DNA from: JABWCQ01 sp964587105
GTDB taxonomy: Bacteria; Electryoneota; RPQS01
Assembly (NCBI GenBank): GCA_964587105.1
Contig: CAZPKG010000014.1
Location: forward strand, 24,803 to 88,802
Reading direction: 5' to 3'
DNA length: 64,000 nt
The position numbers and the translations under genes were made by a program. Below are positions 33,686 through 43,081 of the stretch, piece by piece. The notes below the pieces were generated by a model, which saw nothing but the letters and a program-made list of their open reading frames with translations, did not search any database and was not told the origin of the DNA. Positions within the stretch are counted from its first letter, which is position 1; every line of letters starts with the position of its first letter.

Positions 33686-35509
33686 ATGTCGAAATTCAAC
33701 GGGAAACGCAATTACATGTCTCGGTTTGCACCGTTTCTAATAGCTTTAGCAATAATTACAAGCTGCAACTCTGTTCTGGCACAGGATGACGCAGGCGGAC
33801 CCACGTCGCCGGGCGTACCGATTCGAGCCTATTGGAGCACAAATGCCGTTGCGGCCGGCGGAACATCAGAATTAGGTCTGTTGTTCAGCGTGCCTCCAAA
33901 ACATCACATTACCGACGTAGAGTTCGGACTGTTCTTTGTCGAGATTGCGGATACACTTGGGCTGGATTTTGGTGATCCGATCTTCCCCAAAGGTGAGCCA
34001 TTTCACGATGAAGTCTGCTATCGTGGCGACGTGCTCGTTCGCGTTCCTGTCACTGCATCAGCGCAAGCCGTGTTGGGCAGTCATTCAATTTCACTGAGCG
34101 GTGGATACCAGATTTGTCAAGAATACGGCGAGGAAGTTTGTTTCCTGCCGGAAGACAAAATTGTAACGGCTCAAACCGAAATCGTTGCTGCCGGTACGCA
34201 GGTGCTTGCGGCCAACGAGCGCATCTTCTCAGGTGGAGCGACGGCTGAGCCTGAAGAGCCAAAGGGGCTTGAAGCACGTCTAATGGCAGCCCTTGCAAAA
34301 GGCTCATGGACGGCATTTTTCGTCGCATTCCTGGGCGGAATCCTTGCAAGTTTTACGCCGTGCGTTTATCCGGTGATCCCGATTACGATTGGCTATATCG
34401 GAGGCGCGAGCGCAGGTAAGCCATTGCGCGGTTTGGCCCTGTCATTGATTTTCTCGCTCGGCATCGCCATTGTCTATAGTTCTCTGGGTCTTTTTGCGGC
34501 GGCGACCGGAACGCTCTTCGGTTCAATTTCAGGATCGCCGGTAGTCAATATCATAATTGCTCTTGTGTTCGGCATGATGGGCATTAGTATGCTCGGAGCA
34601 TTCGATATTGCTTTGCCGTCTGCGTTACAAACCGCGCTGGTTGGAGGTTCAACCAAAAAGGGATTCTTCGGCCCGCTTCTGTTGGGAATGGCCTCGGGCC
34701 TCGTGATGGCGCCGTGTGTCGGCCCGGTGATTGTGGCTCTATTGGCGTGGGTTGCGCAGTCCGGCGATCTGTTTTACGGCTGGGCGCTCCTGTTCACATT
34801 CTCAATTGGTCTTGGCTTGTTGTTCCTTGTGATTGGAACATTTGCCGGAGCCATTCAGGCCTTACCACGCGCTGGATCGTGGATGGAAGTGGTCAAGAAG
34901 GGTTTTGGTTGGGTTTTGCTGGCCGGCGCTTTGTACATGCTCCGCTTGACGTTACCTGAACCGATCTATTTCGCTTGTTGGGCCGTTCTTTTGATCACAT
35001 TCTCCGTATTCTCAGGGGCATTTGATCCTCTGACCGAAGAGACAACTCCGCAGCAGCGAATCGGCAAAGCGATTACATTAATTATTTTCTTGATCGGCGG
35101 AATCTTCCTCTTCAAGTCATTCTATCCGAATGCCATTGGTGGAAATGTCGCCGCAAATCAAACGGAACTTGAGTGGCTGGTCAACAAAGAAGAGCAGGCG
35201 ATTGATCTCGCCACATCCGGCGGCAAAACCGTTTTGATTGACGTCTATGCGGATTGGTGCGTCGCCTGCGTTGAATTGGACGAAAAGACTTGGGTCGTCC
35301 CGTCCGTGCAGAAGCGCGTGGACGATTTCGTGCGGCTTAAGCTCGATTTCACGAAAGAAACACCGTGGGTGGCCGAGATGAAGAAGAAATATCGAATCAC
35401 GGGGATGCCTACCGTGATATTGCAGGAAGGAGATCGCGAGGTCACCCGTTTTACCGGGTTCAAGCCCGCTGAGGAGTTTATAGCTCTTCTCGATCAACAC
35501 AATTTATAA
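33686..35509 (+). CDS. dsbD: Thiol:disulfide interchange protein DsbD
   Basis: 607 residues in the DsbD order: signal peptide, N-terminal immunoglobulin-like domain (about 35-170) with cysteines in EVCYRGD and YQICQEYGEEVC, a core with about eight membrane segments (FTPCVYPVIP and MAPCVGPVIV carry the two redox cysteines), and a C-terminal thioredoxin domain (YADWCVACVELDEKT). It moves electrons from cytoplasmic thioredoxin to the periplasm. ATG 33716 is an alternative start. A thioredoxin gene follows directly. Confidence 0.93.
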   Translation: MSKFNGKRNYMSRFAPFLIALAIITSCNSVLAQDDAGGPTSPGVPIRAYWSTNAVAAGGTSELGLLFSVPPKHHITDVEFGLFFVEIADTLGLDFGDPIFPKGEPFHDEVCYRGDVLVRVPVTASAQAVLGSHSISLSGGYQICQEYGEEVCFLPEDKIVTAQTEIVAAGTQVLAANERIFSGGATAEPEEPKGLEARLMAALAKGSWTAFFVAFLGGILASFTPCVYPVIPITIGYIGGASAGKPLRGLALSLIFSLGIAIVYSSLGLFAAATGTLFGSISGSPVVNIIIALVFGMMGISMLGAFDIALPSALQTALVGGSTKKGFFGPLLLGMASGLVMAPCVGPVIVALLAWVAQSGDLFYGWALLFTFSIGLGLLFLVIGTFAGAIQALPRAGSWMEVVKKGFGWVLLAGALYMLRLTLPEPIYFACWAVLLITFSVFSGAFDPLTEETTPQQRIGKAITLIIFLIGGIFLFKSFYPNAIGGNVAANQTELEWLVNKEEQAIDLATSGGKTVLIDVYADWCVACVELDEKTWVVPSVQKRVDDFVRLKLDFTKETPWVAEMKKKYRITGMPTVILQEGDREVTRFTGFKPAEEFIALLDQHNL

Positions 35510-35537
35510 TCGTTAGCAATACCAACAAGGAGACGAC

Positions 35538-35864
35538 GTGGCTGATCTGGTCAATGTTACGGATGCTAATTTTGAAGAGACTATTCTGCGGGCCAACCGA
35601 CTCGCAGTGCTCGATTTTGGAGCTGAGTGGTGTGCCCCATGCAAAAAAGTTCACGCAATGCTGAAAGAGCTTGCGCCTGATTGGGCTGAACGAGTTGTCA
35701 TCGGCGAAATTGATATCGCTGTCAATCCGGAAGTGCCCCGCAAATACGGCGTGCTGAATATTCCGCAGGTGCTGTTCTTCAAGAACGGTCAGCTTGTGGA
35801 AACTGTGACAGGCGTACTACCGAAGGCGAAGCTTGAGGAAAAATTCCGCAATCACGCGCAATAG
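35538..35864 (+). CDS. Thioredoxin-like protein (WCAPC)
   Basis: 108 residues from GTG 35538, with AAGGAG 8 bases upstream. Redox motif EWCAPCKK and cis-proline segment NIPQVLFF show a functional thioredoxin fold. It has no signal peptide, so it is cytoplasmic and could be the electron donor to DsbD, whose gene ends 28 bases before. It is the second thioredoxin in the window. Confidence 0.92.
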   Translation: MADLVNVTDANFEETILRANRLAVLDFGAEWCAPCKKVHAMLKELAPDWAERVVIGEIDIAVNPEVPRKYGVLNIPQVLFFKNGQLVETVTGVLPKAKLEEKFRNHAQ

Positions 35865-35882
35865 TTTTCAATTGCACGATTG

Positions 35883-35925
35883 CAAATGAACAGGGCCGCT
35901 GTGCAAGCGGCCCTGTTCATTTTTG
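35883..35925. terminator. Bidirectional intrinsic terminator
   Basis: A 16-bp perfect stem (35885-35900 with 35906-35921), loop GTGCA, with T run after and A run before. It lies between the convergent thioredoxin and H1-like genes. Confidence 0.93.
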
Positions 35926-35942
35926 CGATAATGATTTTGCGA

Positions 35943-36377
35943 TCACTTCTTGGAGGATTTCTTTGTCGCGCTCTTGTTCGCGGTTTTGGCAGGGGCAGCC
36001 TTCTTAGCCGCAGCGTTCTTCTCAGCCGGAGTCGCAACTTTCTTGGCAGCAGCTTTTTTCACAGATTCGGCCTTTTTAGCGGTGGGCTTTTCTGCAACCA
36101 CCTTCGCTGCTGTCTCAGTTTTCACTTTCGGTTTCTCTGCTGCAGCTTTAGGTGCAGGCGCTTCACCGGTGATTTCAGATATCTCTGATTTAAGCTTTTC
36201 AATCTTGCTCTCCAACCGCTCTTTCAGCTTAACGACCTCGCGGTTCATTGCGCTTGTGTGCCCGGCGCCAAGTAACGCGCCGAGCTTCCATTTACCCGAC
36301 GACGCCATGAGTTCTTTCTCCGCCATCACGAGCTTGAGCTTCAGCGCACGGAGTTTTTTCTCGAGTGTTTCATCCAT
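35943..36377 (-). CDS. Histone H1-like Lys/Ala-rich protein
   Basis: 144 residues. The first 70 form an alpha-helical, charged coiled coil (ETLEKKLRALKLKLVMAEKEL, KLKERLESKIEKLKSEISEI). The rest is almost only Lys, Ala, Pro, Glu, Thr and Ser with AKK and KKA repeats, like the tails of bacterial histone H1-like proteins. Such tails bind DNA or RNA non-specifically. The N-terminal domain is not one I recognise. Confidence 0.75.
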   Translation of the reverse strand: MDETLEKKLRALKLKLVMAEKELMASSGKWKLGALLGAGHTSAMNREVVKLKERLESKIEKLKSEISEITGEAPAPKAAAEKPKVKTETAAKVVAEKPTAKKAESVKKAAAKKVATPAEKNAAAKKAAPAKTANKSATKKSSKK

Positions 36378-36425
36378 AAGACATCAGCACTTTCTTATTT
36401 GATTGGCGGGCTTCCGCCTGTAAAA

Positions 36426-37736
36426 CTAACTGATTGTGAAGTAGACCAGTGGCCGGCTTTCAGGCGCGGACGCACCGATTTCAAATGCGTTTGCAATCCG
36501 CTGTATGCCATTTTGCGCATCCTCTGAATCACGGCTCCACTGCACGCGGGCCATAATTTCGTTCTTTGCAACCTTCATGCCGCGCTGTTTCAAGAACGTG
36601 ATACCGGCAGTTGGATCGACAGGATCATTTGCGATTTTGCGGCCCGCTCCCAAATCCACAAGCCCCAAACCAATTTCGCGCGGCTGAATGTCTTTGATGA
36701 AGCCGTCCGCAGGTGCAAGTATTTCTTGCGAGTGTGTCGCCGAAACTCCCAATTCAAGTTCGCTCCACACATTTGGATCAGCGCCCTGAGCTTCGGCAAT
36801 TCGCTTAAAGCGATCGTAACCTTGGCCGCTTTGCAGTATTTTCTTAAACTCGCGCTTGCCGCTCTCAATGTCTCGGCACACCTCTCCGAGCATGAGCATC
36901 GTTCCGCCCAGCAACTCACAGAGTTCGATCAGTCGCGAGTCGCCGACACCTGTTTTCAATATCTCTAAACACTCAACGACTTCAACGGCATTTCCGGCAG
37001 TTGCTCCAAGCGGTTCGTGCATATCAGTGCCATGAACAATTGTCGTGACGCCGTAGGCCGCTGACCAATCCACCAAGCGGCGGCTGAGTTCGCGAGCTTC
37101 CGCTTCTGAATTCAAGAAACCGCCAGGACCGACCTTTACATCCATCGCCAATGCATCTGCGCCTTCGGCTATCTTCTTGGATAAAATACTTGCGGCGATC
37201 AACGGTGGAATGGAAACCGTTGACGTGACGTCGCGCAAGGCGTAAAGTCGTTTGTCAGCCGGAACCAAAGTAGTAGTCTGTGCTCCAAACGCGCAGCCCT
37301 GTTCGCGCAACACTCTCCCAAATTCGGCATGAGATAGATTCACATTCATGCCGCGAATGCTCTCGAGTTTGTCGAGCGTGCCGCCGGTGTGGCCAAGTGC
37401 GCGCCCGGAAATCATCGGAATAGAAATCCCTGCTTCCGCAACGACGGGAGCGACAATAAGCGAGGTTTTGTCACCGATCCCGCCGGTAGAGTGCTTGTCA
37501 ACTTTCTTCCCGTGAATATTCGGAAACGCAAGACGCTCACCAGAGCGAATCATCGCATCTAAAAATCGGAGTCCCTCGCGATCGTTCACGCCTCGAAAGT
37601 AGATGGCCATCAGCATCGCGGCCATCTGATAATCGGGCACAACTTCACGAGCGAACTCAAGCATGAGATAGTCAATCTCTTTATTTGAAAGTTCGCCGCC
37701 GTTTTGCTTACGTGCGATGAGTTCAGATACCTGCAC
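36426..37736 (-). CDS. deoA: Pyrimidine-nucleoside / thymidine phosphorylase
   Basis: 436 residues. Family motifs: SGERLAFPN, KHSTGGIGDKTSLIVAP (phosphate binding), SGRALGHTGGTLDKLES and DVKVGPGGFL. It splits pyrimidine nucleosides with phosphate to base and (deoxy)ribose 1-phosphate for salvage. DeoA and Pdp cannot be separated by eye. It starts 6 bases after the glgC stop, so it is probably in the same transcript. Confidence 0.93.
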   Translation of the reverse strand: MQVSELIARKQNGGELSNKEIDYLMLEFAREVVPDYQMAAMLMAIYFRGVNDREGLRFLDAMIRSGERLAFPNIHGKKVDKHSTGGIGDKTSLIVAPVVAEAGISIPMISGRALGHTGGTLDKLESIRGMNVNLSHAEFGRVLREQGCAFGAQTTTLVPADKRLYALRDVTSTVSIPPLIAASILSKKIAEGADALAMDVKVGPGGFLNSEAEARELSRRLVDWSAAYGVTTIVHGTDMHEPLGATAGNAVEVVECLEILKTGVGDSRLIELCELLGGTMLMLGEVCRDIESGKREFKKILQSGQGYDRFKRIAEAQGADPNVWSELELGVSATHSQEILAPADGFIKDIQPREIGLGLVDLGAGRKIANDPVDPTAGITFLKQRGMKVAKNEIMARVQWSRDSEDAQNGIQRIANAFEIGASAPESRPLVYFTIS

Positions 37737-37742
37737 GAGTGC

Positions 37743-39032
37743 TTAGCGTGCGGGCAAAACCGCGCCGTCAGGGATCACGGCATCTTTCTCTACGATCACA
37801 ATTCCGTCGCGCACCGCATATCCTTCTCCGTCATGATCGGGTACGTTATCACCCGGATCAATTCGCACGCCATAGCCGATTCGCGCGTTCTTATCGATAA
37901 TCGCTTTGCGAATCAACGTATCGCCGCCGATACCGACGTCAGGTCTGCCAATCTCGCGGTTGAGCTGAAGAGATTCGCTTGTCTCAAAGTAGTCAGCACC
38001 GCACACGACGCTGTCAATGATCTTGACGCCAGACTTGCTGATTGTGCGAGTGCCAAGAATGGAATGCTCAATCGCGCCGTGTTCAACTTTCGATCCTGCG
38101 CAAACAAGCGCTCGTTTCAAATAGACTTCACGCACGCTTGCTCCGGGCAAGAAGCGTGGGCGCGTGAATAATCTGTAGCTTGGGTCGTAGAGCGCGAATC
38201 TCGGCTGAGGGTCTGTCAGAGCCAAATTTGCGTCGTAATAGGACTTAATCGTTCCGATATCTTCCCAATAGCCGCTAAATGGATAAGCATAAACGCGGTG
38301 TGAGTGAATTGCGCTGGGGATGACGTGCTTTCCGAAATCCGAACCGGTGTCTGGTGCCAGGAGTTGTTCAATCGCCTCCCAACGAATGATATAAACTCCC
38401 ATCGAGGCCATGACAACGGGTTCTTCACTATTGAATCCGTCCGAGCGGAACATCTCACCGGACAATTCCCACCCTTTGATCTCGTCCGCGGTTTCCGGTT
38501 TTTCTTTGAATTCCGTGATTCGACCTTCATCGTTGACCTGCATGATGCCAAAGCGATTGGCGTCCTCAAGTGTCACGGGATAAGTCGCGATAGTGATGTC
38601 TGCGCGCGAACGGCGATGCAGTGCGAGCATTCCGCGATAGTCCATCCAATAGATGTGATCGCCGGAGAGAATCAAAACATCGCTTGGGTTCGACGGGCGG
38701 ATATGGCGCAAATTCTTCCGCACTGCGTCCGCAGTTCCTTGCAGCCAATCGCTGGTGTCAATAGTCTGTTCAGCGGCCAACACCGTCACAAAACCATCAC
38801 GAAACGCATCGAAGGCATACGTCATAGAGACGTGTCGATTGAGCGAGGCGGAGTTAAACTGCGTAACAACATAAATTTTGCTCAGGTCAGAGTGCAGACA
38901 ATTTGAAACCGGAATATCTATTAAGCGATACATTCCGCCGAACGGCACGGCGGGTTTCGAACGCGGTTTCGTCAGCGGGTGCAGGCGCGTTCCGCGACCG
39001 CCGCCGAGAATGACTGAGGCTACGTGGTCCAT
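37743..39032 (-). CDS. glgC: Glucose-1-phosphate adenylyltransferase
   Basis: 429 residues. N-terminal nucleotidyltransferase with LGGGRGTRLHPLTKPRSKPAVPFGG and LIDIPVSNC, ILSGDHIYWMDY (metal Asp), and a C-terminal left-handed beta-helix with the family motif near SGYWEDIGTI. It makes ADP-glucose for glycogen synthesis. The phosphohexomutase gene upstream (31-base gap) could supply glucose 1-phosphate, so storage of glucose as glycogen is likely. Confidence 0.95.
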   Translation of the reverse strand: MDHVASVILGGGRGTRLHPLTKPRSKPAVPFGGMYRLIDIPVSNCLHSDLSKIYVVTQFNSASLNRHVSMTYAFDAFRDGFVTVLAAEQTIDTSDWLQGTADAVRKNLRHIRPSNPSDVLILSGDHIYWMDYRGMLALHRRSRADITIATYPVTLEDANRFGIMQVNDEGRITEFKEKPETADEIKGWELSGEMFRSDGFNSEEPVVMASMGVYIIRWEAIEQLLAPDTGSDFGKHVIPSAIHSHRVYAYPFSGYWEDIGTIKSYYDANLALTDPQPRFALYDPSYRLFTRPRFLPGASVREVYLKRALVCAGSKVEHGAIEHSILGTRTISKSGVKIIDSVVCGADYFETSESLQLNREIGRPDVGIGGDTLIRKAIIDKNARIGYGVRIDPGDNVPDHDGEGYAVRDGIVIVEKDAVIPDGAVLPAR

Positions 39033-39063
39033 TATGGGTAGTCTATGAGTGAAGGGATAACTT

Positions 39064-40419
39064 TTATTTCATAAAGCCGAGCAATTCATCGGTCAACCGC
39101 TCCGCTTCAGAGCGAGTTGTAGCCTCGGCGAATACGCGCACAATTGGCTCCGTGTTGGACGCGCGTGCTTGAACCCACGAATTGCCGGAGCGCCATTTCA
39201 ATCCATCCAGAGTGTCTGCTTGTCCGAATATATCTACACGTTGCAAGCTTTCAAGAGCTTTCCGTTGTGAGCTGAGGTCAGCAAACTCGCGTTTCTTCTT
39301 GACCAATTGATATTGCGGCATGGAATCGAAAAACTCCGCCGACGTCCCACCGAATTCAAGTAGGGCTTGCAACACGAGCGCCGCTCCGACGGCAGCGTCG
39401 CGCGACGCATGTATCATCGGCAACATGACACCACCGTTGCCCTCGCCGCCGATTGAAGCGCTAATCTCAAGCATCTTTTTTGCGACGTGGGCCTCGCCGA
39501 CTTTTGTCTCGAAATAGTCACGGCCGAAAGTTGTAGCAATGTCGCGCAGCGCGAGCGACGTAGAACAATTTGCCACCACCGGACCTTGCACATGTGGCAA
39601 TGCCGCCAGCGCCGATGCACACAGAGTCAACTCTTCCCCCGCAGGTTTACCGTCAGAGCGAATAAGCGCGAGCCTGTCCGCGTCAGGGTCAAGAACAAAT
39701 CCAATTTCAACATTTGCGGATTTCATTGCCGCGCAAACTTCGTTCAAATTTTCTGCCACAGGTTCGGGCATTCTTGGGAACTTGCCCGTCGGCTCAAGAT
39801 GAAATCCAACGACTTCGCAGCCCAACTGCTCAAGCAAGTTCTTCATCAACTCTCCGCCCGCGCCGTTCACGGCATCGAGGCCCGCACGGAATTTCCGCGC
39901 GCGAATCGCATCCAATCTTAAGAACGGTAACCCCAGCACAGCGGTGATGTGCCGCTCGGCGGCGAGTTCATCTCGTGAATAGCTGCCAATATGAAATGCA
40001 TCGACGTCAAAGGCTTCGCTTGATTCAACGGCGGCTCGCAACGCTTTTCCGCGCGTTTCGTCAATAAACAAACCATCGCTTCCATAGAATTTCAGCGCGT
40101 TCCATTCCGCCGGGTTGTGGCTTGCCGTGATGGCGATGCCGCCGTTTGCTCGATGCTGCTCTACAGCGAGTGAAACGGTTGGTGTCGGAACGATGCCGAG
40201 GTCTATGATGTTTGTGCCGGATGACGCCAAGCCAGAGATCGTCGCTGCGCGCATCATAGTTTTGCTGATTCGGCTGTCGCCACCAACAACGACGGTTCCC
40301 GGCGCACATGAGTGTCCGAATGCTTGTGCCCAACGAAGGCAGACTTCGGCAGTCATGCTGGCTCCGACGATGCCCCGCACGCCTGAGATTGAAATCATCA
40401 GCGGTAAGTCTTTTACCAT
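39064..40419 (-). CDS. Phosphohexomutase (GlmM/ManB/Pgm-like)
   Basis: 451 residues from ATG 40419; a GTG at 40431 is also in frame. Family features: ISISGVRGIVG at the N-terminus, the phosphoserine loop TASHNPAEWNALKF, the metal loop DPDADRLALI, the sugar-binding GEGNGGVM and the phosphate-binding RASNTEPIVRVFAE. It interconverts hexose 1- and 6-phosphates; GlmM, mannose or glucose specificity is not resolved. It overlaps the GAF gene by 7 bases and precedes glgC. Confidence 0.92.
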   Translation of the reverse strand: MVKDLPLMISISGVRGIVGASMTAEVCLRWAQAFGHSCAPGTVVVGGDSRISKTMMRAATISGLASSGTNIIDLGIVPTPTVSLAVEQHRANGGIAITASHNPAEWNALKFYGSDGLFIDETRGKALRAAVESSEAFDVDAFHIGSYSRDELAAERHITAVLGLPFLRLDAIRARKFRAGLDAVNGAGGELMKNLLEQLGCEVVGFHLEPTGKFPRMPEPVAENLNEVCAAMKSANVEIGFVLDPDADRLALIRSDGKPAGEELTLCASALAALPHVQGPVVANCSTSLALRDIATTFGRDYFETKVGEAHVAKKMLEISASIGGEGNGGVMLPMIHASRDAAVGAALVLQALLEFGGTSAEFFDSMPQYQLVKKKREFADLSSQRKALESLQRVDIFGQADTLDGLKWRSGNSWVQARASNTEPIVRVFAEATTRSEAERLTDELLGFMK

Positions 40420-40868
40420 CGTCCCGGCCACTCTCTGCCGATGAACTGTGCAATCTCTTCTAAGAATTTTTGATCGCTTGCGTCGAAATCGGCAATGTTT
40501 TTACCGTCAACATCTATTTCGCCGACGATTAAGCCGTCGGCGTAGATCGGAACGACAATCTCTGATTTTGTATGCGTGAAACAAGACAGATAGCGCGGGT
40601 CGGAATGTACGTCGTCCACGATAATGGTTTGCTCTTCGCGTACGGCCGCGCCGCATATTCCCTGCGCAATCGGAATGCGCGTGTGTTCAGTGGGTTGGTC
40701 TCCGACCCACGGCCCCAAAACCAAGTGCTCACCGTCAACCCAGTAGAGTCCAATCCAATCGTATTTTGGATGCGCTTTGCGCAGCGCCTCGCAAAGCGCT
40801 TGGCAGCGTGAGCGAAAGTCACCCTGCGGAAGCTTGCTCAGGACGCTATTGGGAGAAATGTTGATCAT
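40413..40868 (-). CDS. GAF-domain protein, free Met-(R)-sulfoxide reductase-like
   Basis: 151 residues, one GAF domain: DWIGLYWVDGEHLVLGPW, GICGAAVREEQTIIVDD, YLSCFTHTKSEIVVPI, GEIDVDG. This matches fRMsr (YebR), which reduces free methionine-(R)-sulfoxide. The Cys in YLSCF and the one in GICGA align with two of the three E. coli redox cysteines; the third (before the RIP segment) is not present. It starts 3 bases after the polX stop. Confidence 0.8.
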   Translation of the reverse strand: MINISPNSVLSKLPQGDFRSRCQALCEALRKAHPKYDWIGLYWVDGEHLVLGPWVGDQPTEHTRIPIAQGICGAAVREEQTIIVDDVHSDPRYLSCFTHTKSEIVVPIYADGLIVGEIDVDGKNIADFDASDQKFLEEIAQFIGREWPGRW

Positions 40869-40871
40869 AAA

Positions 40872-42548
40872 CTAATTGTGTGAGTTACACCAGGAAATGA
40901 ACTCTGAGGCCGTCCATGCGGATGGACAAAGCTCTTTCGGGATCGGGCCCTTCGATGCGATCTCAATTCCGAAATCAATGTCATCTAATCCGGCGATTTC
41001 GTGCGCATCGGGATTAATTGGAATGGGTATGTTAAGTTCGAGCGCTCTGCTAAACCAACGCCAATCCAAATCGAGTCGATGCGGGTTGCAATTCAACTCA
41101 ATGGCCTTTCCGTGTTTCGCCGCGCATTCCAAAACGCGTTCATGATCAATCGGATAACCCTCCCGCTTTAACAGCAACCTGCCGGTCGGATGTCCGAGAA
41201 TATCAACATGGGGATTCTCAAGTGCGCGGCAGAGCCGGGAAGTTGCTTGCTCAACCGTCATTCCAAAACTTGAATGAACTGAGGCGACCACAAAATCAAA
41301 CTGTGAAAGCAAGCTGTCGTCAAAATCCAATTTCCCGTCGGGCAAGACGTCGCACTCCGTGCCTCGCAATATTCTGAACGGCGCAAGCTCGCTATTGAGC
41401 TGATCAATCTCTTCCCATTGTTGATACACTCTGTCGGGCGTAAGTCCACGAGCATAAGCCGCGACCTTCGAGTGATCCGCTATTCCCAAAAATTCATAGC
41501 CGCGAGCCATCATTGCATCCGCCATTTGTCTGAGCGAATGCTGACCGTCCGAGTAGGTCGTATGCACGTGCAAGATGCCGCGAATGTCTTTTTGTGTCAG
41601 CGCGGCGGGGTATGCTCCTTCATTTAGCACGCGCAACTTCAATCCTTGTTCACGTAACGGAGGCGGAATAAACTCCAATCCGAGACTCCGATAAACTTCC
41701 GCTTCAGTCGCCGCCGCCGGAATTGTTCCGTACGATTTCAACTCGGCAACATGATTTTTCGATCCTGTTGCGAGAACCAATCGTGTTCCGAGTTCATTGA
41801 CAGAACAAACGGACAGTTCAATCTCTATCCCCGTGGCATGCCTGCCTGACCAAATGTCACCTTCGCAAAAACTCCAAGAAACTTCAGGAAGTACTGCAAG
41901 CCCGCTCTTTATGTCATCATAATGATCAGCTTCAGCCTCAAGGATGATGTCGAGATCGCCGATTGTTTCGCTGCACCGTCTCATGCTGCCGCAGAAATGA
42001 ACGGAAAGTACGTTCGGCAAGGACATCAAGTTCTGTTGTAGTACATCCGCGACCTGTTTCGCATGATGCCGCAGTTTGCGCGAACCCGATTGCTTGATGA
42101 AAGCAAGGCTCGCGCGAAATTTTTCTAAGGTCTTTCCGCCGAATCCCGAGAGGGTGTTTAGCGTCCCTGCTTCGATCGCAGCCTCAAGCTCAGCAAGCGA
42201 GGTGATCTTTGCATTGAGCCAAAGTGTTTGCGCTTTTTTGGGACCAAGCCCTTCAACCTTCATTAAGTCGAGCACGCCGCGCGGGACACGAATGCGCACC
42301 TGCTCGAGTTCTTTGAATGTCCCGGTCTCAGCGGCTTCGCGAATCAAATGCGCAACAGAGGGGCCGACCCCTTTGACCATTTCCAGTCGATTGCCAATCA
42401 GCAGCTCTTCCAATGACGCACCGACTGAATCAAGCTGCCGAGCGGCGTTAGTGAAGGCTTTCGCGCGCATTTCTTCTTCATTCAGAAGATCGAGCAGCAG
42501 CGCAAACTCTTCTAACAATGCAACAACGTCAGCGCGGGTCATTTTCAA
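40872..42548 (-). CDS. polX: DNA polymerase X with PHP nuclease domain
   Basis: 558 residues with bacterial PolX layout: an N-terminal 8-kDa domain (about 1-85), helix-hairpin-helix (VEGLGPKKAQTLW), polymerase palm with GSMRRCSETIGDLDIIL (two metal aspartates) and a PHP domain (HVHTTYSDGQHS, LGIADHSK, INPDAHE). It fills short gaps and has 3'-5' exonuclease activity in repair. The usual third palm aspartate (VDLR) appears as IEIELS, with Glu instead of Asp. Confidence 0.92.
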   Translation of the reverse strand: MKMTRADVVALLEEFALLLDLLNEEEMRAKAFTNAARQLDSVGASLEELLIGNRLEMVKGVGPSVAHLIREAAETGTFKELEQVRIRVPRGVLDLMKVEGLGPKKAQTLWLNAKITSLAELEAAIEAGTLNTLSGFGGKTLEKFRASLAFIKQSGSRKLRHHAKQVADVLQQNLMSLPNVLSVHFCGSMRRCSETIGDLDIILEAEADHYDDIKSGLAVLPEVSWSFCEGDIWSGRHATGIEIELSVCSVNELGTRLVLATGSKNHVAELKSYGTIPAAATEAEVYRSLGLEFIPPPLREQGLKLRVLNEGAYPAALTQKDIRGILHVHTTYSDGQHSLRQMADAMMARGYEFLGIADHSKVAAYARGLTPDRVYQQWEEIDQLNSELAPFRILRGTECDVLPDGKLDFDDSLLSQFDFVVASVHSSFGMTVEQATSRLCRALENPHVDILGHPTGRLLLKREGYPIDHERVLECAAKHGKAIELNCNPHRLDLDWRWFSRALELNIPIPINPDAHEIAGLDDIDFGIEIASKGPIPKELCPSAWTASEFISWCNSHN

Positions 42549-43066
42549 GCAGACAGCAGTTCAATAAATTTCTTCATGAACTCAGGCAGGTCGTCGGGTT
42601 TGCGCGAGGTCACGAGGTTCTTGTCAACAACCACCTCTTCATCCACCCATTTTGCACCGGCATTCACCATGTCATCGCGGATCGCAACATAGCTTGTGAC
42701 CTTGCGTCCGCGCAAGACGCCGGCCGAAACGAGAACCCAACCACCGTGACAGATGCAGGCGATCGGCTTCTTGGCGCGGTTCATTTCGCGAACAAGGTCA
42801 AGCACCGAATCGAACATGCGCAGTTTATCAGGCGCCCATCCGCCGGGAATCACAAGCGCATCAAAGCTTGAGGCTTTGACTTTGTCGGCGGACTTATCAA
42901 CTTTGCACGGGTAGCCGTACTTGCCGACATATTCTGTCGCCGAGCCAGTGCCGATGACCTGCACGCGAGCGCCCGCTTCGCGCAATCGCATCACCGGGTA
43001 CCAAACTTCGAGGTCTTGATAATGATGCTCGACTAATACGGCAATGCGTTTTCCTGCGACGGACAT
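42545..43066 (-). CDS. DJ-1/PfpI family protein
   Basis: 173 residues. The nucleophile elbow reads CICHGGWVL and the conserved acidic residue before it is in LVEHHYQDLE; DALVIPGGWAPD is also typical. Members of the PfpI/YhbO branch act as glyoxalases, deglycases or stress proteins. It overlaps polX by 4 bases (ATGA). Confidence 0.92.
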   Translation of the reverse strand: MSVAGKRIAVLVEHHYQDLEVWYPVMRLREAGARVQVIGTGSATEYVGKYGYPCKVDKSADKVKASSFDALVIPGGWAPDKLRMFDSVLDLVREMNRAKKPIACICHGGWVLVSAGVLRGRKVTSYVAIRDDMVNAGAKWVDEEVVVDKNLVTSRKPDDLPEFMKKFIELLSA

Positions 43067-43081
43067 AAATGGTATTCTCGT

